Part shown: positions 19,055 through 28,619 of the stretch, piece by piece
Numbering within the stretch: the first letter of the stretch is position 1
Layout: every line of letters starts with the position of its first letter
Assembly (NCBI GenBank): GCA_910577225.1
Contig: CAJTMV010000018.1
Coordinates: 1-64,000, forward strand
DNA from: an uncultured Eubacterium sp.
Lineage (GTDB): Bacteria > Bacillota > Clostridia > Lachnospirales > Lachnospiraceae
Reading direction: 5' to 3'
Length of the DNA: 64,000 nucleotides
Position numbers and translations under genes: made by a program
Notes under the pieces: generated by a model
Seen by the model: the letters and a program-made list of their open reading frames with translations, nothing else
Database searches by the model: none
What the model was told of the DNA's origin: nothing

Positions 19055-19091
19055 CTATTAACTTAAAGTAAATCTTACCCCCACTTCACAG

Positions 19092-19135
19092 AAAAGGAAG
19101 AAAGTGTAACATCGCCAGCTCACTTTCTTCCTTTT
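19092..19135. terminator. Bidirectional terminator after the dga operon
   Basis: A 15-bp perfect stem (19092-19106 AAAAGGAAGAAAGTG; 19121-19135 its complement) with a 14-base loop and an A/T-rich outer end on both strands. It separates the dga operon from the convergent giant permease gene. Confidence 0.85.
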
Positions 19136-19176
19136 CTATTCCTTATCTGTCTCTGCTCAGACTATCATGCACGCTT

Positions 19177-22100
19177 CTATTCCATCGACTTTAACGCCTC
19201 CGCCATATGGATATGTTCCAGCTTAAAATACATCATTCCGTCGACCAGCAGCGCAAATACAAACGTAAGCGCCAGACTCCATAAATAACTCTGCGGCGTG
19301 ATTATCGTCTTAAAGGAAAGCATGTCTATTTTCACCTGATCCATCACAAACCAGTGCAGCCATTTCCCAAGTCCCAGTCCCGCAAGCGCGCCCAGTCCCG
19401 TCAGCGCCAGGTTTTCCCGGAATACATAATCCGCCGTTTCCCTGTCATAAAACCCAAGCACCTTGATTGTTGCAATCTCTCGCATACGCTCCGTAATGTT
19501 GATATTTGTCAGATTATACAGCACAATAAACGCCAGACTGCCTGCACAGATGATAATTAACAGTACAATGTAATCCATGCTCTTCATCATAGAAGCAATC
19601 CTCTCCCGCATATCCCCTGTGACAGATACCGACAATACGTTGCCCTGGTCGGCAATGGCCGCTGCCGCTTCGTGAATATCCATACCTTCTTTCACTACGA
19701 CATAAGCGCTCTTATAATCCGGCTCTTTCCCAAGCTGTTTTTCATACGTTTCCTTACTTATATAAGCATAATTGTAAATATAATTCTCACAAAGAGCGCA
19801 TACTTTCACGGTCAGGCTGTTTCGCTCACTGTCACGAAGTACGATGTTGTCTCCCACACGGATTCCCATCGTCTCCGCAATCTTTACCGACAAAACCGCT
19901 TCATCCTGCGCCGGCTCGCCGATCTTCTTACCGTCCTTTGTCTTCAGTTTTAAAAAATGATTCATTTCTTTCGTATTCTGTGCAATTCCCAGATACATCG
20001 ATTTTGTTTTGCCGTTAAATTCCAGGTCCACGCTCTCCTCAAACCGGCAGGCATATCTTTCAAACATATCCCCTGTCTTTGCATTCAGCTGATCCAGATC
20101 TTCTGTTTGTACCTTTTCCGAAAATGTAATTCCAATATCATATACCTGAATCTCATCATACTGCATATCCGCTACGTTCGTTACCGAATCCCTGACCCCA
20201 AATCCGGTGAGAAGCAGCGCCGTACATCCGCTGATGCCGAGTATCATCATAAAAAACCGTTTCTTATATCGAAAAATATTCCGAACCGACACCTTATGCA
20301 AAAACTTCATCCGGCTCCATATAAAGCCGATATTTTCCAGGAAAATCCGTTTGCCGCTTTTTGGCGCTTTAGGCCGGATCAGGTTCGCAGGAACACTGTA
20401 CAGTTCATACCGGCAGGACGCATAAGCTGCTCCCACCGAGCATAACAATGCTGCCAGCATCGAAAAAACAGCCAGCCAGACGTCAAAATAATAGGTAATC
20501 TCTCCCATACTGTACATAATACTGTATCCCATCCAGATAACTTTTGGAAACAGCCAGGTTCCAATGATACAGCCAAGAACGGCTCCTGCCGCTGCCGCAG
20601 ATCCTGCGTAAAACAGATATTTGCACATAATCGCTCCATTTCCATATCCAAGCGCTTTCAGTATGCCGATCTGCGTCCGCTGTTCCTCTACCATCCGGTT
20701 CATTGTCGTCATGCAGATTAAAGCGGCTACGAGAAAAAAGAATACCGGAAATACATTCGCAATTCCCGCCACAATATTCGAGTCGCTTTCATAACAGGCA
20801 TAACCGATATTCGTATTTCTTGTCAGTACATAAACGTCCGGTTCTTCTATTTCTGCCAGTTCCTCACGCGCGTCGTCTATTTTCTTTTGCGCATCTGCGG
20901 TTTCTTTGTCAAACTCCGCTTTCCCCTCTGCGTATTCTTTTCTGGCGTCTGCAATTTCCCGTTTTCCTTTATCCAGATCCTTCCGGCCTTTTTTCAGCTC
21001 CTGTTTTGCATCCTCCAGTTCTTTCTTTGCATCGGCAATTTTTCGCCTGCCATCCAAAAGCTCTGCCCTGCCGTTTTGCAGGCTGACGGTTCCTTTTGCA
21101 AGCTCCCTCCTGCCATCCTCCAGCTTTGCGCGTGCTTTTACGGTTTCTGCTCTGCCTTTTTCCAGCTCTCTTTCTGATTCGTTCAGCGTCCTTTCCTCTG
21201 CATCCAGCTGTTCTTTTGCTGCCTGCAGCTGCCGTTTTCCGGATGCGATTTTCTCTTTGCCGTCCCGTACCTGTTCAAGGCCCGCACGTACCTGTGTAAG
21301 GCCTGCACGTACCTGTCCAAGGCCCGTACGTACCTGCTCAAGGCCGGACCGTATCTGTGCCAGACCGGACCGCACCTGCTCAAGGCCGGACCGTACCTGC
21401 TCAAGGCCTGCACGTACCTGTTCAAGGCCCGCACGTACCTGCGTAAGACCAGTCTGTACCTGCTCAAGACCTGCACGTACCTGTATCTGCGCCTGCTGTA
21501 CCTGCGTTTTGCCAGCAGAAATCTCTTCCCGTGCCGCCTGTATCTGCCTAAGACCAGTCTGCAGCTCCCGCAGCTGTTCCTCATATTGCGCGTGTGATAT
21601 CTGCTGTGCCGCAAATGCCTGTTCCAGACGTTTTTTCTGACTGTTGATTTCCGTTTCCTGGCTGTCCAGTTTTCTTTCCTCGTTGTTTCGTTCCGTCTCC
21701 TGTTGTTCCAGTTCTGTTTCCTGTTGTTTTAATTCCGCCTCTTTCTTCGTCAGCTCTGTTTCCTGTTGTTCCAGTTCTGTCTCCTGTTGTTTTAATTCCG
21801 CCTCTTTCTTCGTCAGCTCCGTCTCCTGTTGTTCCAGCTCCGTCTCCTGACCTGCCAGCTCCGTTTCCTGCTGCTGCAGCTGCGCTTCTTTTTTTACCAG
21901 CTTTTCTTCCTGCTGCTTTAACTCTGTCTCCTGGTCCGGCAATGCCGCTTCCTGCTGGTTCAGCGTTTTCTGCTCTTTTGCAATTTTTAATTTTGCCTTC
22001 GTCAGCTGCGTTCTGCCGTCTGCCAGCTTTTGTTCGTTCGTAAGAATCTCCTGCTCCGCTTGTACAATCTTTTGCTCTGCGTCTCGGATTTCCTGCTCCT

Positions 22101-23109
22101 TTTCCTGAATTTCCCGTTCTCCATCCGCCAGCTCCCGTTCGCTGTCCGCGATTTTTTTTTCGTTGGAGGCGATCTCGCGCTCCCCGTCCGCAGCCTTTTG
22201 TTTTCCGTCGCGCAGTTCCTGTTCTCCGTCTATAATTTCCTGTTCTCCATCCGATATTTTTCTGCGTGCATCCTCCAGTTCCTTACGTGCGTCGGCTATC
22301 TCCTGATCGAATTCAGCCTGTGCATCGTCGATCTCTTTTTGCGCGTCTCCTGTAATCTTTTCGTATCGCGCCAGCGCAAGCATCTCGGTTTTTCCTTCCA
22401 TCTCCTCCTGCATACCATCTATGTAATCTTCATACGCATCGGTATACACATCGTATTTCTGCTTTGTTTTCACATATATTTCTGTCAGATAATCGCAGGC
22501 AAACGCTTCTCCCGGCACATATAAAAAAGCCGTGATCTTCCCTTCGCCGATCGATGTGGTTCCCCGTTCAAAATTGATATAATAAGGCGAACGCACAATC
22601 CCAACTGCTGTAAACGTCCGCTCGCCAAACATTTCCAGCGTATCTTCTTCGTTATTGTCTGTCACCGTAATCTGCGTGCCAATCATATCCTTCCCATAAT
22701 ACGCGGAATCCAGCACACATTCATTTGATTTTTCCGGTAATCTCCCGTCTGTCAGTATAATCTGGTTAATCGTCTCCGGCACTGTATGAAATTTGTATAC
22801 AGACTCATTCCCATCGCCCAGCGTACAGACAGCGTCCACAGAAACCGCTCCTTCCGCTGCGGCTGTCTGCTCCATTTCTGTCAGCCTGCGTACATCCGCT
22901 TCTTCAAATCCAATCGTCGACAGCAGCCGGAAATCATAAAAATTCTGTTCGGCCAGATAATCATTTTCTGTTTCTATCATCGCTGGCGTTGTCGCCTTTA
23001 ATCCGGTAAATAACGCAACGCCCAGCGTCACGATCGCCAGAATCGCCAGATATCGGCCGAGGCTTCCTTTTATCTCCCGAATCGTGGTTTTTCTCATTCC
23101 CCTGTTCAT
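19177..23109 (-). CDS. Giant FtsX-domain ABC permease with long coiled coil
   Basis: 1310 residues. There is an N-terminal anchor helix (about 17-40), an extracytoplasmic domain (about 50-250), then roughly residues 250-755 of nearly uninterrupted heptads rich in E, Q, K and R. A first FtsX block follows (about 785-900; EEQRTQIGILKALGYGNG), then an anchor and second extracytoplasmic domain, and a last FtsX block (about 1190-1300; REIATIKVLGFYDRE). The coil has exact internal repeats: ELEQQETELTKKEAELKQQE occurs twice in tandem, and QVRAGLE-type heptads occur about 13 times. The partner ATPase gene ends 29 bp upstream. Such coils in FtsX permeases probably reach across the envelope; the function is unknown. 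The start at 23109 has an AGGGAG site. Confidence 0.9.
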   Translation of the reverse strand: MNRGMRKTTIREIKGSLGRYLAILAIVTLGVALFTGLKATTPAMIETENDYLAEQNFYDFRLLSTIGFEEADVRRLTEMEQTAAAEGAVSVDAVCTLGDGNESVYKFHTVPETINQIILTDGRLPEKSNECVLDSAYYGKDMIGTQITVTDNNEEDTLEMFGERTFTAVGIVRSPYYINFERGTTSIGEGKITAFLYVPGEAFACDYLTEIYVKTKQKYDVYTDAYEDYIDGMQEEMEGKTEMLALARYEKITGDAQKEIDDAQAEFDQEIADARKELEDARRKISDGEQEIIDGEQELRDGKQKAADGEREIASNEKKIADSERELADGEREIQEKEQEIRDAEQKIVQAEQEILTNEQKLADGRTQLTKAKLKIAKEQKTLNQQEAALPDQETELKQQEEKLVKKEAQLQQQETELAGQETELEQQETELTKKEAELKQQETELEQQETELTKKEAELKQQETELEQQETERNNEERKLDSQETEINSQKKRLEQAFAAQQISHAQYEEQLRELQTGLRQIQAAREEISAGKTQVQQAQIQVRAGLEQVQTGLTQVRAGLEQVRAGLEQVRSGLEQVRSGLAQIRSGLEQVRTGLGQVRAGLTQVRAGLEQVRDGKEKIASGKRQLQAAKEQLDAEERTLNESERELEKGRAETVKARAKLEDGRRELAKGTVSLQNGRAELLDGRRKIADAKKELEDAKQELKKGRKDLDKGKREIADARKEYAEGKAEFDKETADAQKKIDDAREELAEIEEPDVYVLTRNTNIGYACYESDSNIVAGIANVFPVFFFLVAALICMTTMNRMVEEQRTQIGILKALGYGNGAIMCKYLFYAGSAAAAGAVLGCIIGTWLFPKVIWMGYSIMYSMGEITYYFDVWLAVFSMLAALLCSVGAAYASCRYELYSVPANLIRPKAPKSGKRIFLENIGFIWSRMKFLHKVSVRNIFRYKKRFFMMILGISGCTALLLTGFGVRDSVTNVADMQYDEIQVYDIGITFSEKVQTEDLDQLNAKTGDMFERYACRFEESVDLEFNGKTKSMYLGIAQNTKEMNHFLKLKTKDGKKIGEPAQDEAVLSVKIAETMGIRVGDNIVLRDSERNSLTVKVCALCENYIYNYAYISKETYEKQLGKEPDYKSAYVVVKEGMDIHEAAAAIADQGNVLSVSVTGDMRERIASMMKSMDYIVLLIIICAGSLAFIVLYNLTNINITERMREIATIKVLGFYDRETADYVFRENLALTGLGALAGLGLGKWLHWFVMDQVKIDMLSFKTIITPQSYLWSLALTFVFALLVDGMMYFKLEHIHMAEALKSME
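21275..21500 (-). repeat. 21-bp coding repeats (QVRAGLE-type heptads) inside the giant permease
   Basis: About ten neighbouring 21-bp units of the form ctcaaggccNgNacgtacctg encode seven-residue repeats Q-V-R-(A/S/T)-G-L-(E/T/A). Near identity at DNA level shows recent expansion by slippage or unequal crossing-over. Copy number is likely to vary among strains. Further left-to-right in the gene a 63-bp unit (about 21700-21830) is duplicated in the same way. Confidence 0.8.
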
Positions 23110-23138
23110 ATTTCATCTCCCTGTTTTACGATTATGCT

Positions 23139-23843
23139 TTACCACTCGATCTCCTCCACCGGCACGATCTTCTCATTGATCTCTACATTGCGCACGGTTC
23201 CGCTCTTGACGGTAATAATCCGGTCGGCCATGGCTGTCAGCGCCTGATTATGTGTAATTACAACAACTGTCATCCCACTCTTTCTGCACGTGTCCTGCAG
23301 CAGCTTTAATACCGCTTTCCCAGTCTGATAGTCCAAAGCCCCTGTCGGCTCGTCGCAGAGCAGCAGCTTCGGATTTTTGGCAAGCGCACGCGCGATCGCC
23401 ACTCTCTGCTGCTCTCCGCCGGAAAGCTGCGCCGGAAAATTACCTGCCCGTTCCTTTAACCCCACCTGCTCCAGCACAGTCATGGCATCCAGCGGGTCTT
23501 TACAGATCTGCGCCGCCAGCTCCACATTTTCCAGCGCTGTCAGATTCTGCACCAGATTATAAAACTGAAATACAAATCCAATATCATAACGTCTGTAAGC
23601 CGTCAGCTTCTTTTTCCGGTAAGAAGAAATCTCTTCTCTGTCCAGCATTACTTTTCCAGACGTCAGCGTATCCATACCGCCCAAAATATTCAGAATCGTC
23701 GTCTTCCCTGCTCCGGATGCACCGACAACCACACAAAATTCCCCTTTCTCAATTGTAAAATTTACATTTTTTAATGCTTCGATATTTACTTCGCCCATTT
23801 GATACGTCTTATTCACATTTTGAAATTCTACAAACGCTCCCAT
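23139..23843 (-). CDS. ABC transporter ATP-binding protein (MacB type)
   Basis: About 234 residues from ATG 23843 ([17 protein letters not shown]), which has GGAGG 6 bases upstream; the longer frame to 23873 lacks such a site. Walker A is GASGAGKTT, the signature is [15 protein letters not shown], and Walker B is [12 protein letters not shown] followed by VVITHNQ. It is the motor for the 1310-residue coiled-coil permease encoded 29 bp downstream. The pair is a two-gene operon. Confidence 0.92.
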   Translation of the reverse strand: MGAFVEFQNVNKTYQMGEVNIEALKNVNFTIEKGEFCVVVGASGAGKTTILNILGGMDTLTSGKVMLDREEISSYRKKKLTAYRRYDIGFVFQFYNLVQNLTALENVELAAQICKDPLDAMTVLEQVGLKERAGNFPAQLSGGEQQRVAIARALAKNPKLLLCDEPTGALDYQTGKAVLKLLQDTCRKSGMTVVVITHNQALTAMADRIITVKSGTVRNVEINEKIVPVEEIEW

Positions 23844-24058
23844 TTTTGTCCTCCGTCCGTATGATACACCCAAAAATAATATCCGTTATTTCTTATTGGG
23901 TATCCTGACTGGAGACAGCCCTGTTTCCAGAACTGTTTCCCTATCGTCTGTTCTTATTTTAGCATAGTATTTGTATCAGGGAAAGCATACTGGAATAATT
24001 TTAAACAGATGGGCGTGATATAACAGGGACAAATCAGAGAAAACCCAGGAAAATTCTA

Positions 24059-24087
24059 TTGACGTCATATATGACGCTGCTTATAAT
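24059..24087 (+). promoter_or_regulatory. Consensus promoter with palindromic operator in the spacer
   Basis: TTGACG (24059-24064), a 17-base spacer and TATAAT (24082-24087). The spacer contains a perfect 14-bp palindrome, CGTCATATATGACG (24063-24076), a textbook position for a repressor. It drives the hicA remnant and/or the CPBP protease gene. Confidence 0.8.
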
Positions 24088-24107
24088 CAGTATAGGGAGG
24101 TATGCTG

Positions 24108-24237
24108 ATGTTAAAATGGGATAAACGATTAGAAAAAACAGGCTCTCTGTCAAAAGACATGCGTTTTCATGAGCTGCGGAAAGTGCTGACAATCGCTAAA
24201 GAAAGTATATGCAGAAATTGTTGAGGAAAAGTGTCGT
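24108..24237 (+). pseudogene. hicA: hicA toxin remnant with internal deletion
   Basis: From ATG 24108 (AGGGAGG 7 bases upstream) the frame reads 38 codons ending KDMRFHELRKVLT plus a short out-of-frame tail. The first part is the N-terminus of Firmicutes HicA toxins. A second frame directly after it encodes LKKVYAEIVEEKC, which matches the HicA C-terminus. The middle with the catalytic G-H-S/T loop is missing. It is therefore an internally deleted, inactive hicA. No hicB antitoxin gene is visible. Confidence 0.7.
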
Positions 24238-24993
24238 ATGATGCGCAAACAAAAAAACGATGGAAATCTGATTTTATTTTTACTAATTGCATTTTTACTC
24301 CCATTGGTATCCGTGGCTGCGCAGACAATGATCCCCAGTGCTTCTATACGTTTGATCCTTTTCGGGATACAGGCTGCTGCCCCTACGATTTCCGCGGTTC
24401 TATTACTTTGTTTCAGAAAAGAACTGAAAACGCGTCTTGCTCCCATGTTTCATTGGAACCGCTTACACATGGCTGTTATTTTACCGACGATCATCGCATT
24501 TGTGACCATCGGATTTTCAAAACTTATTTACTGCGTTTTATCCGGATCGCATTTTATAGCAGGCAGCCTCTCAGTCACTCAGACTGTGATCATACTATGG
24601 GCGCTGGTAGCGGAAGAAATCGGCTGGCGCGGATATTTAGAGCCATTGCTCAGAGAAGACGGCGTTCCCAGGCGTTTCATTCCCTGTATCACAGGGTGCA
24701 TATGGTGCCTGTGGCACTACCATTTCTTTTTTCAGAATGGTACGCAGATACCTGTCGGATTATTTTTTATCGGCTGCATCATTGAAAGCTACATTTATAG
24801 CTTTTTGATACATATCACTAATTATAATATTATATCTGCCATGACCTATCATTTTATGTGGAATTTATGGACACATATATTTGCAATAAATCCGGCTGAT
24901 AATTATGGGAGCCTCTTACCGCATATTATTTTAATAATAGCAGAAGCGCTGCTATTGCCTGTATTGCACAGAAAAAGTGCAAAGTCCGTCTGA
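24238..24993 (+). CDS. CPBP-family intramembrane metalloprotease
   Basis: 251 residues with about eight hydrophobic segments. The CPBP (CAAX protease/Abi) motifs are all present: EEIGWRGY with Glu126-Glu127 and Arg131, the second motif with His160 in CLWHYHFFF, and the third with His205 and Asn209 (AMTYHFMWNLWTH). In Gram-positive bacteria such proteins are often linked to bacteriocin maturation or self-immunity. The start lies directly in the end of the hicA remnant, so the gene seems to have captured the hicA promoter. The stop codon is in the loop of the terminator hairpin. Confidence 0.85.
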   Translation: MMRKQKNDGNLILFLLIAFLLPLVSVAAQTMIPSASIRLILFGIQAAAPTISAVLLLCFRKELKTRLAPMFHWNRLHMAVILPTIIAFVTIGFSKLIYCVLSGSHFIAGSLSVTQTVIILWALVAEEIGWRGYLEPLLREDGVPRRFIPCITGCIWCLWHYHFFFQNGTQIPVGLFFIGCIIESYIYSFLIHITNYNIISAMTYHFMWNLWTHIFAINPADNYGSLLPHIILIIAEALLLPVLHRKSAKSV

Positions 24994-25010
24994 CTTTGCA
25001 CTTTCTTTCT
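24974..25010. terminator. Bidirectional terminator between convergent genes
   Basis: A 13-bp perfect stem AAAGTGCAAAGTC / GACTTTGCACTTT (24974-24986 and 24992-25004), then TCTTTCTCTT. It serves the CPBP gene and the convergent peptidoglycan-binding protein gene, which ends at 25049. Confidence 0.85.
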
Positions 25011-25048
25011 CTTAACTACCGCAAGCCGTTACGCCTGCTGTCAGCTTA

Positions 25049-25510
25049 TCATACTGCAATTCCTAATGCCTCTAACGTCTTCTGTCCGATCACGCCGTCC
25101 GCTGTCAGGCCATTCGCTCTCTGATAACTCTTCAGCGCTCTTTTCGTCTTTGTTCCCATTACACCGTCCGCTGTCCCGCAGTTATACCCGCAGCGATTCA
25201 GCGTTCTTTGAACCTTGCGGATCGTCGTTCTGCTTACCGAATAAGCATAAGGACAGACCCCGTCCGGATGTGTATGCGCGTTATGCCCTCCGCAGTAATA
25301 GTATGGATCGTCATCTGCATAAGGACAGATCCCGCCTCTGTGCGTATGCGCACTGTGACCTCCGCAATAGTAATAATTCGTATACGAACCACAATGTCCG
25401 CCGCCATGATGTCCATGCGCATATGCTACTGTTGCAGACTGTCCAGCCGTTGTAAAAGATACTGCACCTATCAGCGCTGCCGCAAACAAGGTACGTTTCA
25501 ATCGTTTCAT
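25049..25510 (-). CDS. Secreted protein with CGGH/HTH repeats and peptidoglycan-binding domain
   Basis: 153 residues. A Sec signal peptide (about 1-31, cleaved near VAYA/HGHH) is followed by a His/Gly/Tyr-rich part. This contains two copies of a Cys/His motif, YYYCGGH-x-AHTH-x-x-G-x-CPY (about 46-90), separated by DDDPY. The C-terminus (about 98-151) is a PG_binding_1 domain (VQRTLNRCGYNCGTADGVMG). It would be exported and anchored to the wall, with the Cys/His repeats as candidate metal-binding sites. I know the repeat as a recurring element in clostridial secreted proteins but not its function. Confidence 0.8.
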   Translation of the reverse strand: MKRLKRTLFAAALIGAVSFTTAGQSATVAYAHGHHGGGHCGSYTNYYYCGGHSAHTHRGGICPYADDDPYYYCGGHNAHTHPDGVCPYAYSVSRTTIRKVQRTLNRCGYNCGTADGVMGTKTKRALKSYQRANGLTADGVIGQKTLEALGIAV

Positions 25511-25682
25511 AGTTACTCTCCCTTCTTCATTTTTTCGTAATTATGCCTCTCTTTTCGGTATCTTTAGTATAAAGCATCTTTTGAAAAAATACCAGATTTA
25601 ATTACATCTTATCACCTTTCAATAACAACACGACAGGGAGAGGGAAATCCTTGCATTCGTTTTCATATTTCATGAAAATTTT

Positions 25683-26537
25683 TCAGCGGGATAATTGTTT
25701 TCTGCAGACAAAGGACTTTTCTTTTACTCCAAGATATTGCGCCATTACCTGACATTTTACGACGAGCAGAAAATAAATATTTTTATTTTCTTCACTCAGA
25801 GATTCATAATTCGCCTGTCCTTTTGCAATTACCACATCCGCTTTCTCATAAATCTCCCGAAACTCCTCGCTTGTACGGCTTAGAACCGTACCAAGCGAAT
25901 CGTCTCCGTTACTTATAATTTCTGCATACCTGTCCATTCCTACAAAACAGGCGTCTTCTTTTGTATTATCATTTACAACCGCTTCTCCACGCACGCCAAA
26001 ATAAATCCGGCACTTTGGACGCATCTTTTTGATGCGTCTGACCAGCAGCTTGTCAAAACAAATCTCTCCGCAATTGTCGCCCAGATACAAAATACTATTC
26101 GCTTTTTGAATATCCTCCAGCAGCGGTTCCACGTCGTTTATCGTAAGCGGTATGTTCTCCATATCCGCAAAAAACGTGCGGATATCCTCGTCTACATTTT
26201 CATGAATCGGATTAAAATCGATAATATTTGCCGCAATCGCATATTTAACGATATCCTCTGTTGTACGCATCCGATACTCAAACAAATCCATATGTTCCAG
26301 AAAATACCGGTTATAATACGTCTTTATCTCCCGGTAAGGGTCGTCACATCCAATATGTCGTTTTAGCAGTCGATAGTTTTCTCCTGCAATCTGCGGATTC
26401 GTTTTTGAAAAATCCAGTTTCCCCATACGTCGGAATATCTCCCGGTACAGCTCTTCGCGGTTTTCTGCTTTTACCAGATTTGCCGTTCTGACCGCCTGAC
26501 TGATCAGACACGGCAGACATTGTTCGTTCATTTTCAT
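25683..26537 (-). CDS. DUF89 / ARMT1-like damage-control phosphatase
   Basis: 284 residues. The N-terminal CLPCLISQ motif (Cys7, Cys10) is typical of the prokaryotic branch. The catalytic region has ILYLGDNCGEICFD and RGEAVVNDNTKEDA with the conserved Asp/Asn metal ligands, and a later SNGDDSLGT and VIAKGQANYESL. DUF89 proteins are metal-dependent phosphatases that remove harmful sugar-phosphate by-products; the precise substrate here is unknown. The gene begins 12 bp after the chemoreceptor stop, so they are likely in one transcript. Confidence 0.85.
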   Translation of the reverse strand: MKMNEQCLPCLISQAVRTANLVKAENREELYREIFRRMGKLDFSKTNPQIAGENYRLLKRHIGCDDPYREIKTYYNRYFLEHMDLFEYRMRTTEDIVKYAIAANIIDFNPIHENVDEDIRTFFADMENIPLTINDVEPLLEDIQKANSILYLGDNCGEICFDKLLVRRIKKMRPKCRIYFGVRGEAVVNDNTKEDACFVGMDRYAEIISNGDDSLGTVLSRTSEEFREIYEKADVVIAKGQANYESLSEENKNIYFLLVVKCQVMAQYLGVKEKSFVCRKQLSR

Positions 26538-26549
26538 AGATCTGATCCT

Positions 26550-28061
26550 CTATAAATATCGGTCAATTACCTTTACCGTTTCCAGCAGTCCCATCATCAG
26601 TCCTCTGGCCTGCTCTGCCTTCTGGCTCGTATCCGCTCCCAGTTCTGCAGCCTGCTGCGTGCTGGCCGTCACTTCTTCGCTAACTGCTGAAATATGATGA
26701 ATACTGTCTACGATCGCATTGTTGGACTCTAATATTTCCTCTATTTTTTTATAAATCTCCTGCACATTCGTATGCAGTACACCCATACGAGAACCAATTT
26801 CTCCAAATTGTGTGCTGGCGTTTATAATCAGTTCATGCTCCGTATCTGCCGCTGTCATAACATGATGCACTGTATTTTTCGCTGCATCCGCATTTTTTTT
26901 CAGCTCCTCTACAATTCCACGAATCCGTTCGGTCAGATTTCTTGTCTCGTCTGCAAGCGTGCGTATTTCCTCTGATACTACCGCAAATCCTCTTCCGGCT
27001 TCGCCGGCTCTTGCACTTTCAATCGATGCGTTAAGCGCCAGCAGATTCGTCTGACTGGATATTGCAAAAATATGTTCGATAATTTGCTCTACCACCTCTG
27101 CATTGGAAATCAGGCTGGCAACCGCCGAAACAACCTGTTCGTTTGCCTCTTTCGTTTTATCAGCCTGCTGCTGCAGACTGTCTACCGTGTGCTGCCCGTC
27201 CCTGACCGCGCTCTGGGAGCTTTCCGCCATTGCAAGCATCTCATCAGACATTTGCTTTGTTTCTAAAATCATATTCTGAATATTACCGGTCATCACAGTC
27301 TGCTGCCCGATGCTTTCCGCATTGTTCCCGTTTCCTTCCGCTATCCCGTTCAGTTCTGATACGGTAGCGTCGACATACTGGCTCAGCTGCCGGATATGTT
27401 CCGAAGCCCCGGAGCAGTTTTCCCTGACGGAAGCGGCTACTTTTAACACCTCTTCCAGAAGCTGCATACCTTTCTCTTTTTCCTCACGGATACTGGCGAT
27501 CTTCTTTTTGTGATTGTCATTGGAAATATACGTCGTCCCGCAAAGTACAATCATATAGACAACGATTGAAGCTCCCTGCAGCAGCATCGACGTACTGTTT
27601 AACGGCGCGCCAGAATGCATATGGCCCAGTACCCCCGCCGTATAAATCACATCGGCAATATTAATCCCGCCAAATACAATGGCAATTCCCACAATCAGCC
27701 TGAAGTCATAATACAAAATGTAAATAACCGTCAGCGGAAATACCATAATAAACACCAGATCATTTTGCGCGCCAAATACTGCCATACTGTATACAACCAT
27801 ATACCCGGCTACAGAAACATACGGAAACGCTGCACTGTCCTTTTTGCGAAAATAAGTCAGATCACAGACTGCCATTGAAACAACGACTGCGATAACCACA
27901 GCCATCATAAAAGCAAAACTAATATTACCCTGTCTGTAATCTCCAATGTAACCAAAAAAAAGAAACAGGTCAATAATCGTAACAATAATAAGCACAAATT
28001 TGTTTACTCTTTTTTCTTTTCCAGATTGTTTTCCCAGATTATTTTCTGATAACATTCTCAT
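26550..28061 (-). CDS. Methyl-accepting chemotaxis-type transducer with membrane N-terminus
   Basis: 503 residues. The first part (about 22-190) has six hydrophobic helices and no periplasmic sensor or HAMP domain. A cytoplasmic MCP signalling coil follows with the hairpin tip at about 330-350 ([21 protein letters not shown] is its hallmark, quoted in part as [15 protein letters not shown]). Methylatable Glu/Gln heptads flank it. The membrane part may sense a membrane-soluble signal or energy state. No che genes are in the window. Confidence 0.88.
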   Translation of the reverse strand: MRMLSENNLGKQSGKEKRVNKFVLIIVTIIDLFLFFGYIGDYRQGNISFAFMMAVVIAVVVSMAVCDLTYFRKKDSAAFPYVSVAGYMVVYSMAVFGAQNDLVFIMVFPLTVIYILYYDFRLIVGIAIVFGGINIADVIYTAGVLGHMHSGAPLNSTSMLLQGASIVVYMIVLCGTTYISNDNHKKKIASIREEKEKGMQLLEEVLKVAASVRENCSGASEHIRQLSQYVDATVSELNGIAEGNGNNAESIGQQTVMTGNIQNMILETKQMSDEMLAMAESSQSAVRDGQHTVDSLQQQADKTKEANEQVVSAVASLISNAEVVEQIIEHIFAISSQTNLLALNASIESARAGEAGRGFAVVSEEIRTLADETRNLTERIRGIVEELKKNADAAKNTVHHVMTAADTEHELIINASTQFGEIGSRMGVLHTNVQEIYKKIEEILESNNAIVDSIHHISAVSEEVTASTQQAAELGADTSQKAEQARGLMMGLLETVKVIDRYL

Positions 28062-28187
28062 TCTCCCATTTATTTTATTTGCCGCAAACTTAGAGCAATC
28101 TTAGTATACCATATAAAAAATAAAAAGAAAATATATCTGGTATCATTTGCATTTTTTTAGCCATATCTGGAATTTTTCATCCAACGC

Positions 28188-28239
28188 TTGACAACTCTGT
28201 TCTATTGGAGTAGAATACAATTATTCTATTGCAATAGAA
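28188..28239 (+). promoter_or_regulatory. Promoter and twin BlaI-type operators
   Basis: TTGACA (28188-28193), 17-base spacer, TAGAAT (28211-28216). One dyad, TTCTATTGGAGTAGAA (28200-28215), covers the spacer and -10. A second, perfect palindrome, TTCTATTGCAATAGAA (28224-28239), covers the start region just before the ribosome site. Two copies of the same dyad indicate autoregulation by the BlaI-like repressor encoded next. Confidence 0.85.
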
Positions 28240-28251
28240 CGGAGGATTATT

Positions 28252-28611
28252 ATGTCAGTAAAACTATTTGAATCTGAATTAAAAGTTATGGAACTTTTAT
28301 GGGAAGAAGGTGATTTATCAGCCAAAGAGATCGCGCAGCGTCTCAAAGAACAAATTAACTGGAGTAAAACCACTACTTATACCGTACTAAAAAAATGCGT
28401 GGAAAAACAGGCGATCCGCCGAACCGATCCGGGATTTCTCTGCAGCCCGCTGATCAGCCGGCACGAAATACAAAAAGCCGCGACCGAAGATCTGATCGAG
28501 CGCATGTACGGCGGCTCTCAGGATCTGCTGATCGCATCGCTGCTCGGAAAACACGACCTGACGCCGGAACAGATCGCACAGTTAAAAAAGCTGGCAGAAG
28601 AACTGCATTGA
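28252..28611 (+). CDS. BlaI/MecI/CopY-family repressor
   Basis: 119 residues. A winged helix-turn-helix (about 5-75: ELKVMELLWEEGDLSAKEIA, KTTTYTVLKKCVEK) is followed by a dimerisation helix region ending KKLAEELH. It starts at ATG 28252 after GGAGG. It should repress its own promoter at the TTCTATT dyads and be inactivated by the M56 protease encoded 8 bp downstream. Confidence 0.9.
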   Translation: MSVKLFESELKVMELLWEEGDLSAKEIAQRLKEQINWSKTTTYTVLKKCVEKQAIRRTDPGFLCSPLISRHEIQKAATEDLIERMYGGSQDLLIASLLGKHDLTPEQIAQLKKLAEELH

Positions 28612-28619
28612 GGTGATCT

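Noticed and set aside
21275..21500. Regular 21-bp repeats that might be taken for a CRISPR array
   Set aside because: There are no unique spacers; the units are contiguous and encode heptads of a coiled coil in frame.
20906..21640. Long plus-strand open frame rich in Ser, Arg, Pro and Cys
   Set aside because: It is the antisense shadow of the heptad-repeat part of the giant permease; the repeat removes stops in several frames, and there is no ribosome site.
24231..24785. Plus-strand 184-codon frame overlapping the CPBP gene
   Set aside because: The overlapping frame at 24238-24993 carries all protease motifs; this one has atypical composition and no motif.
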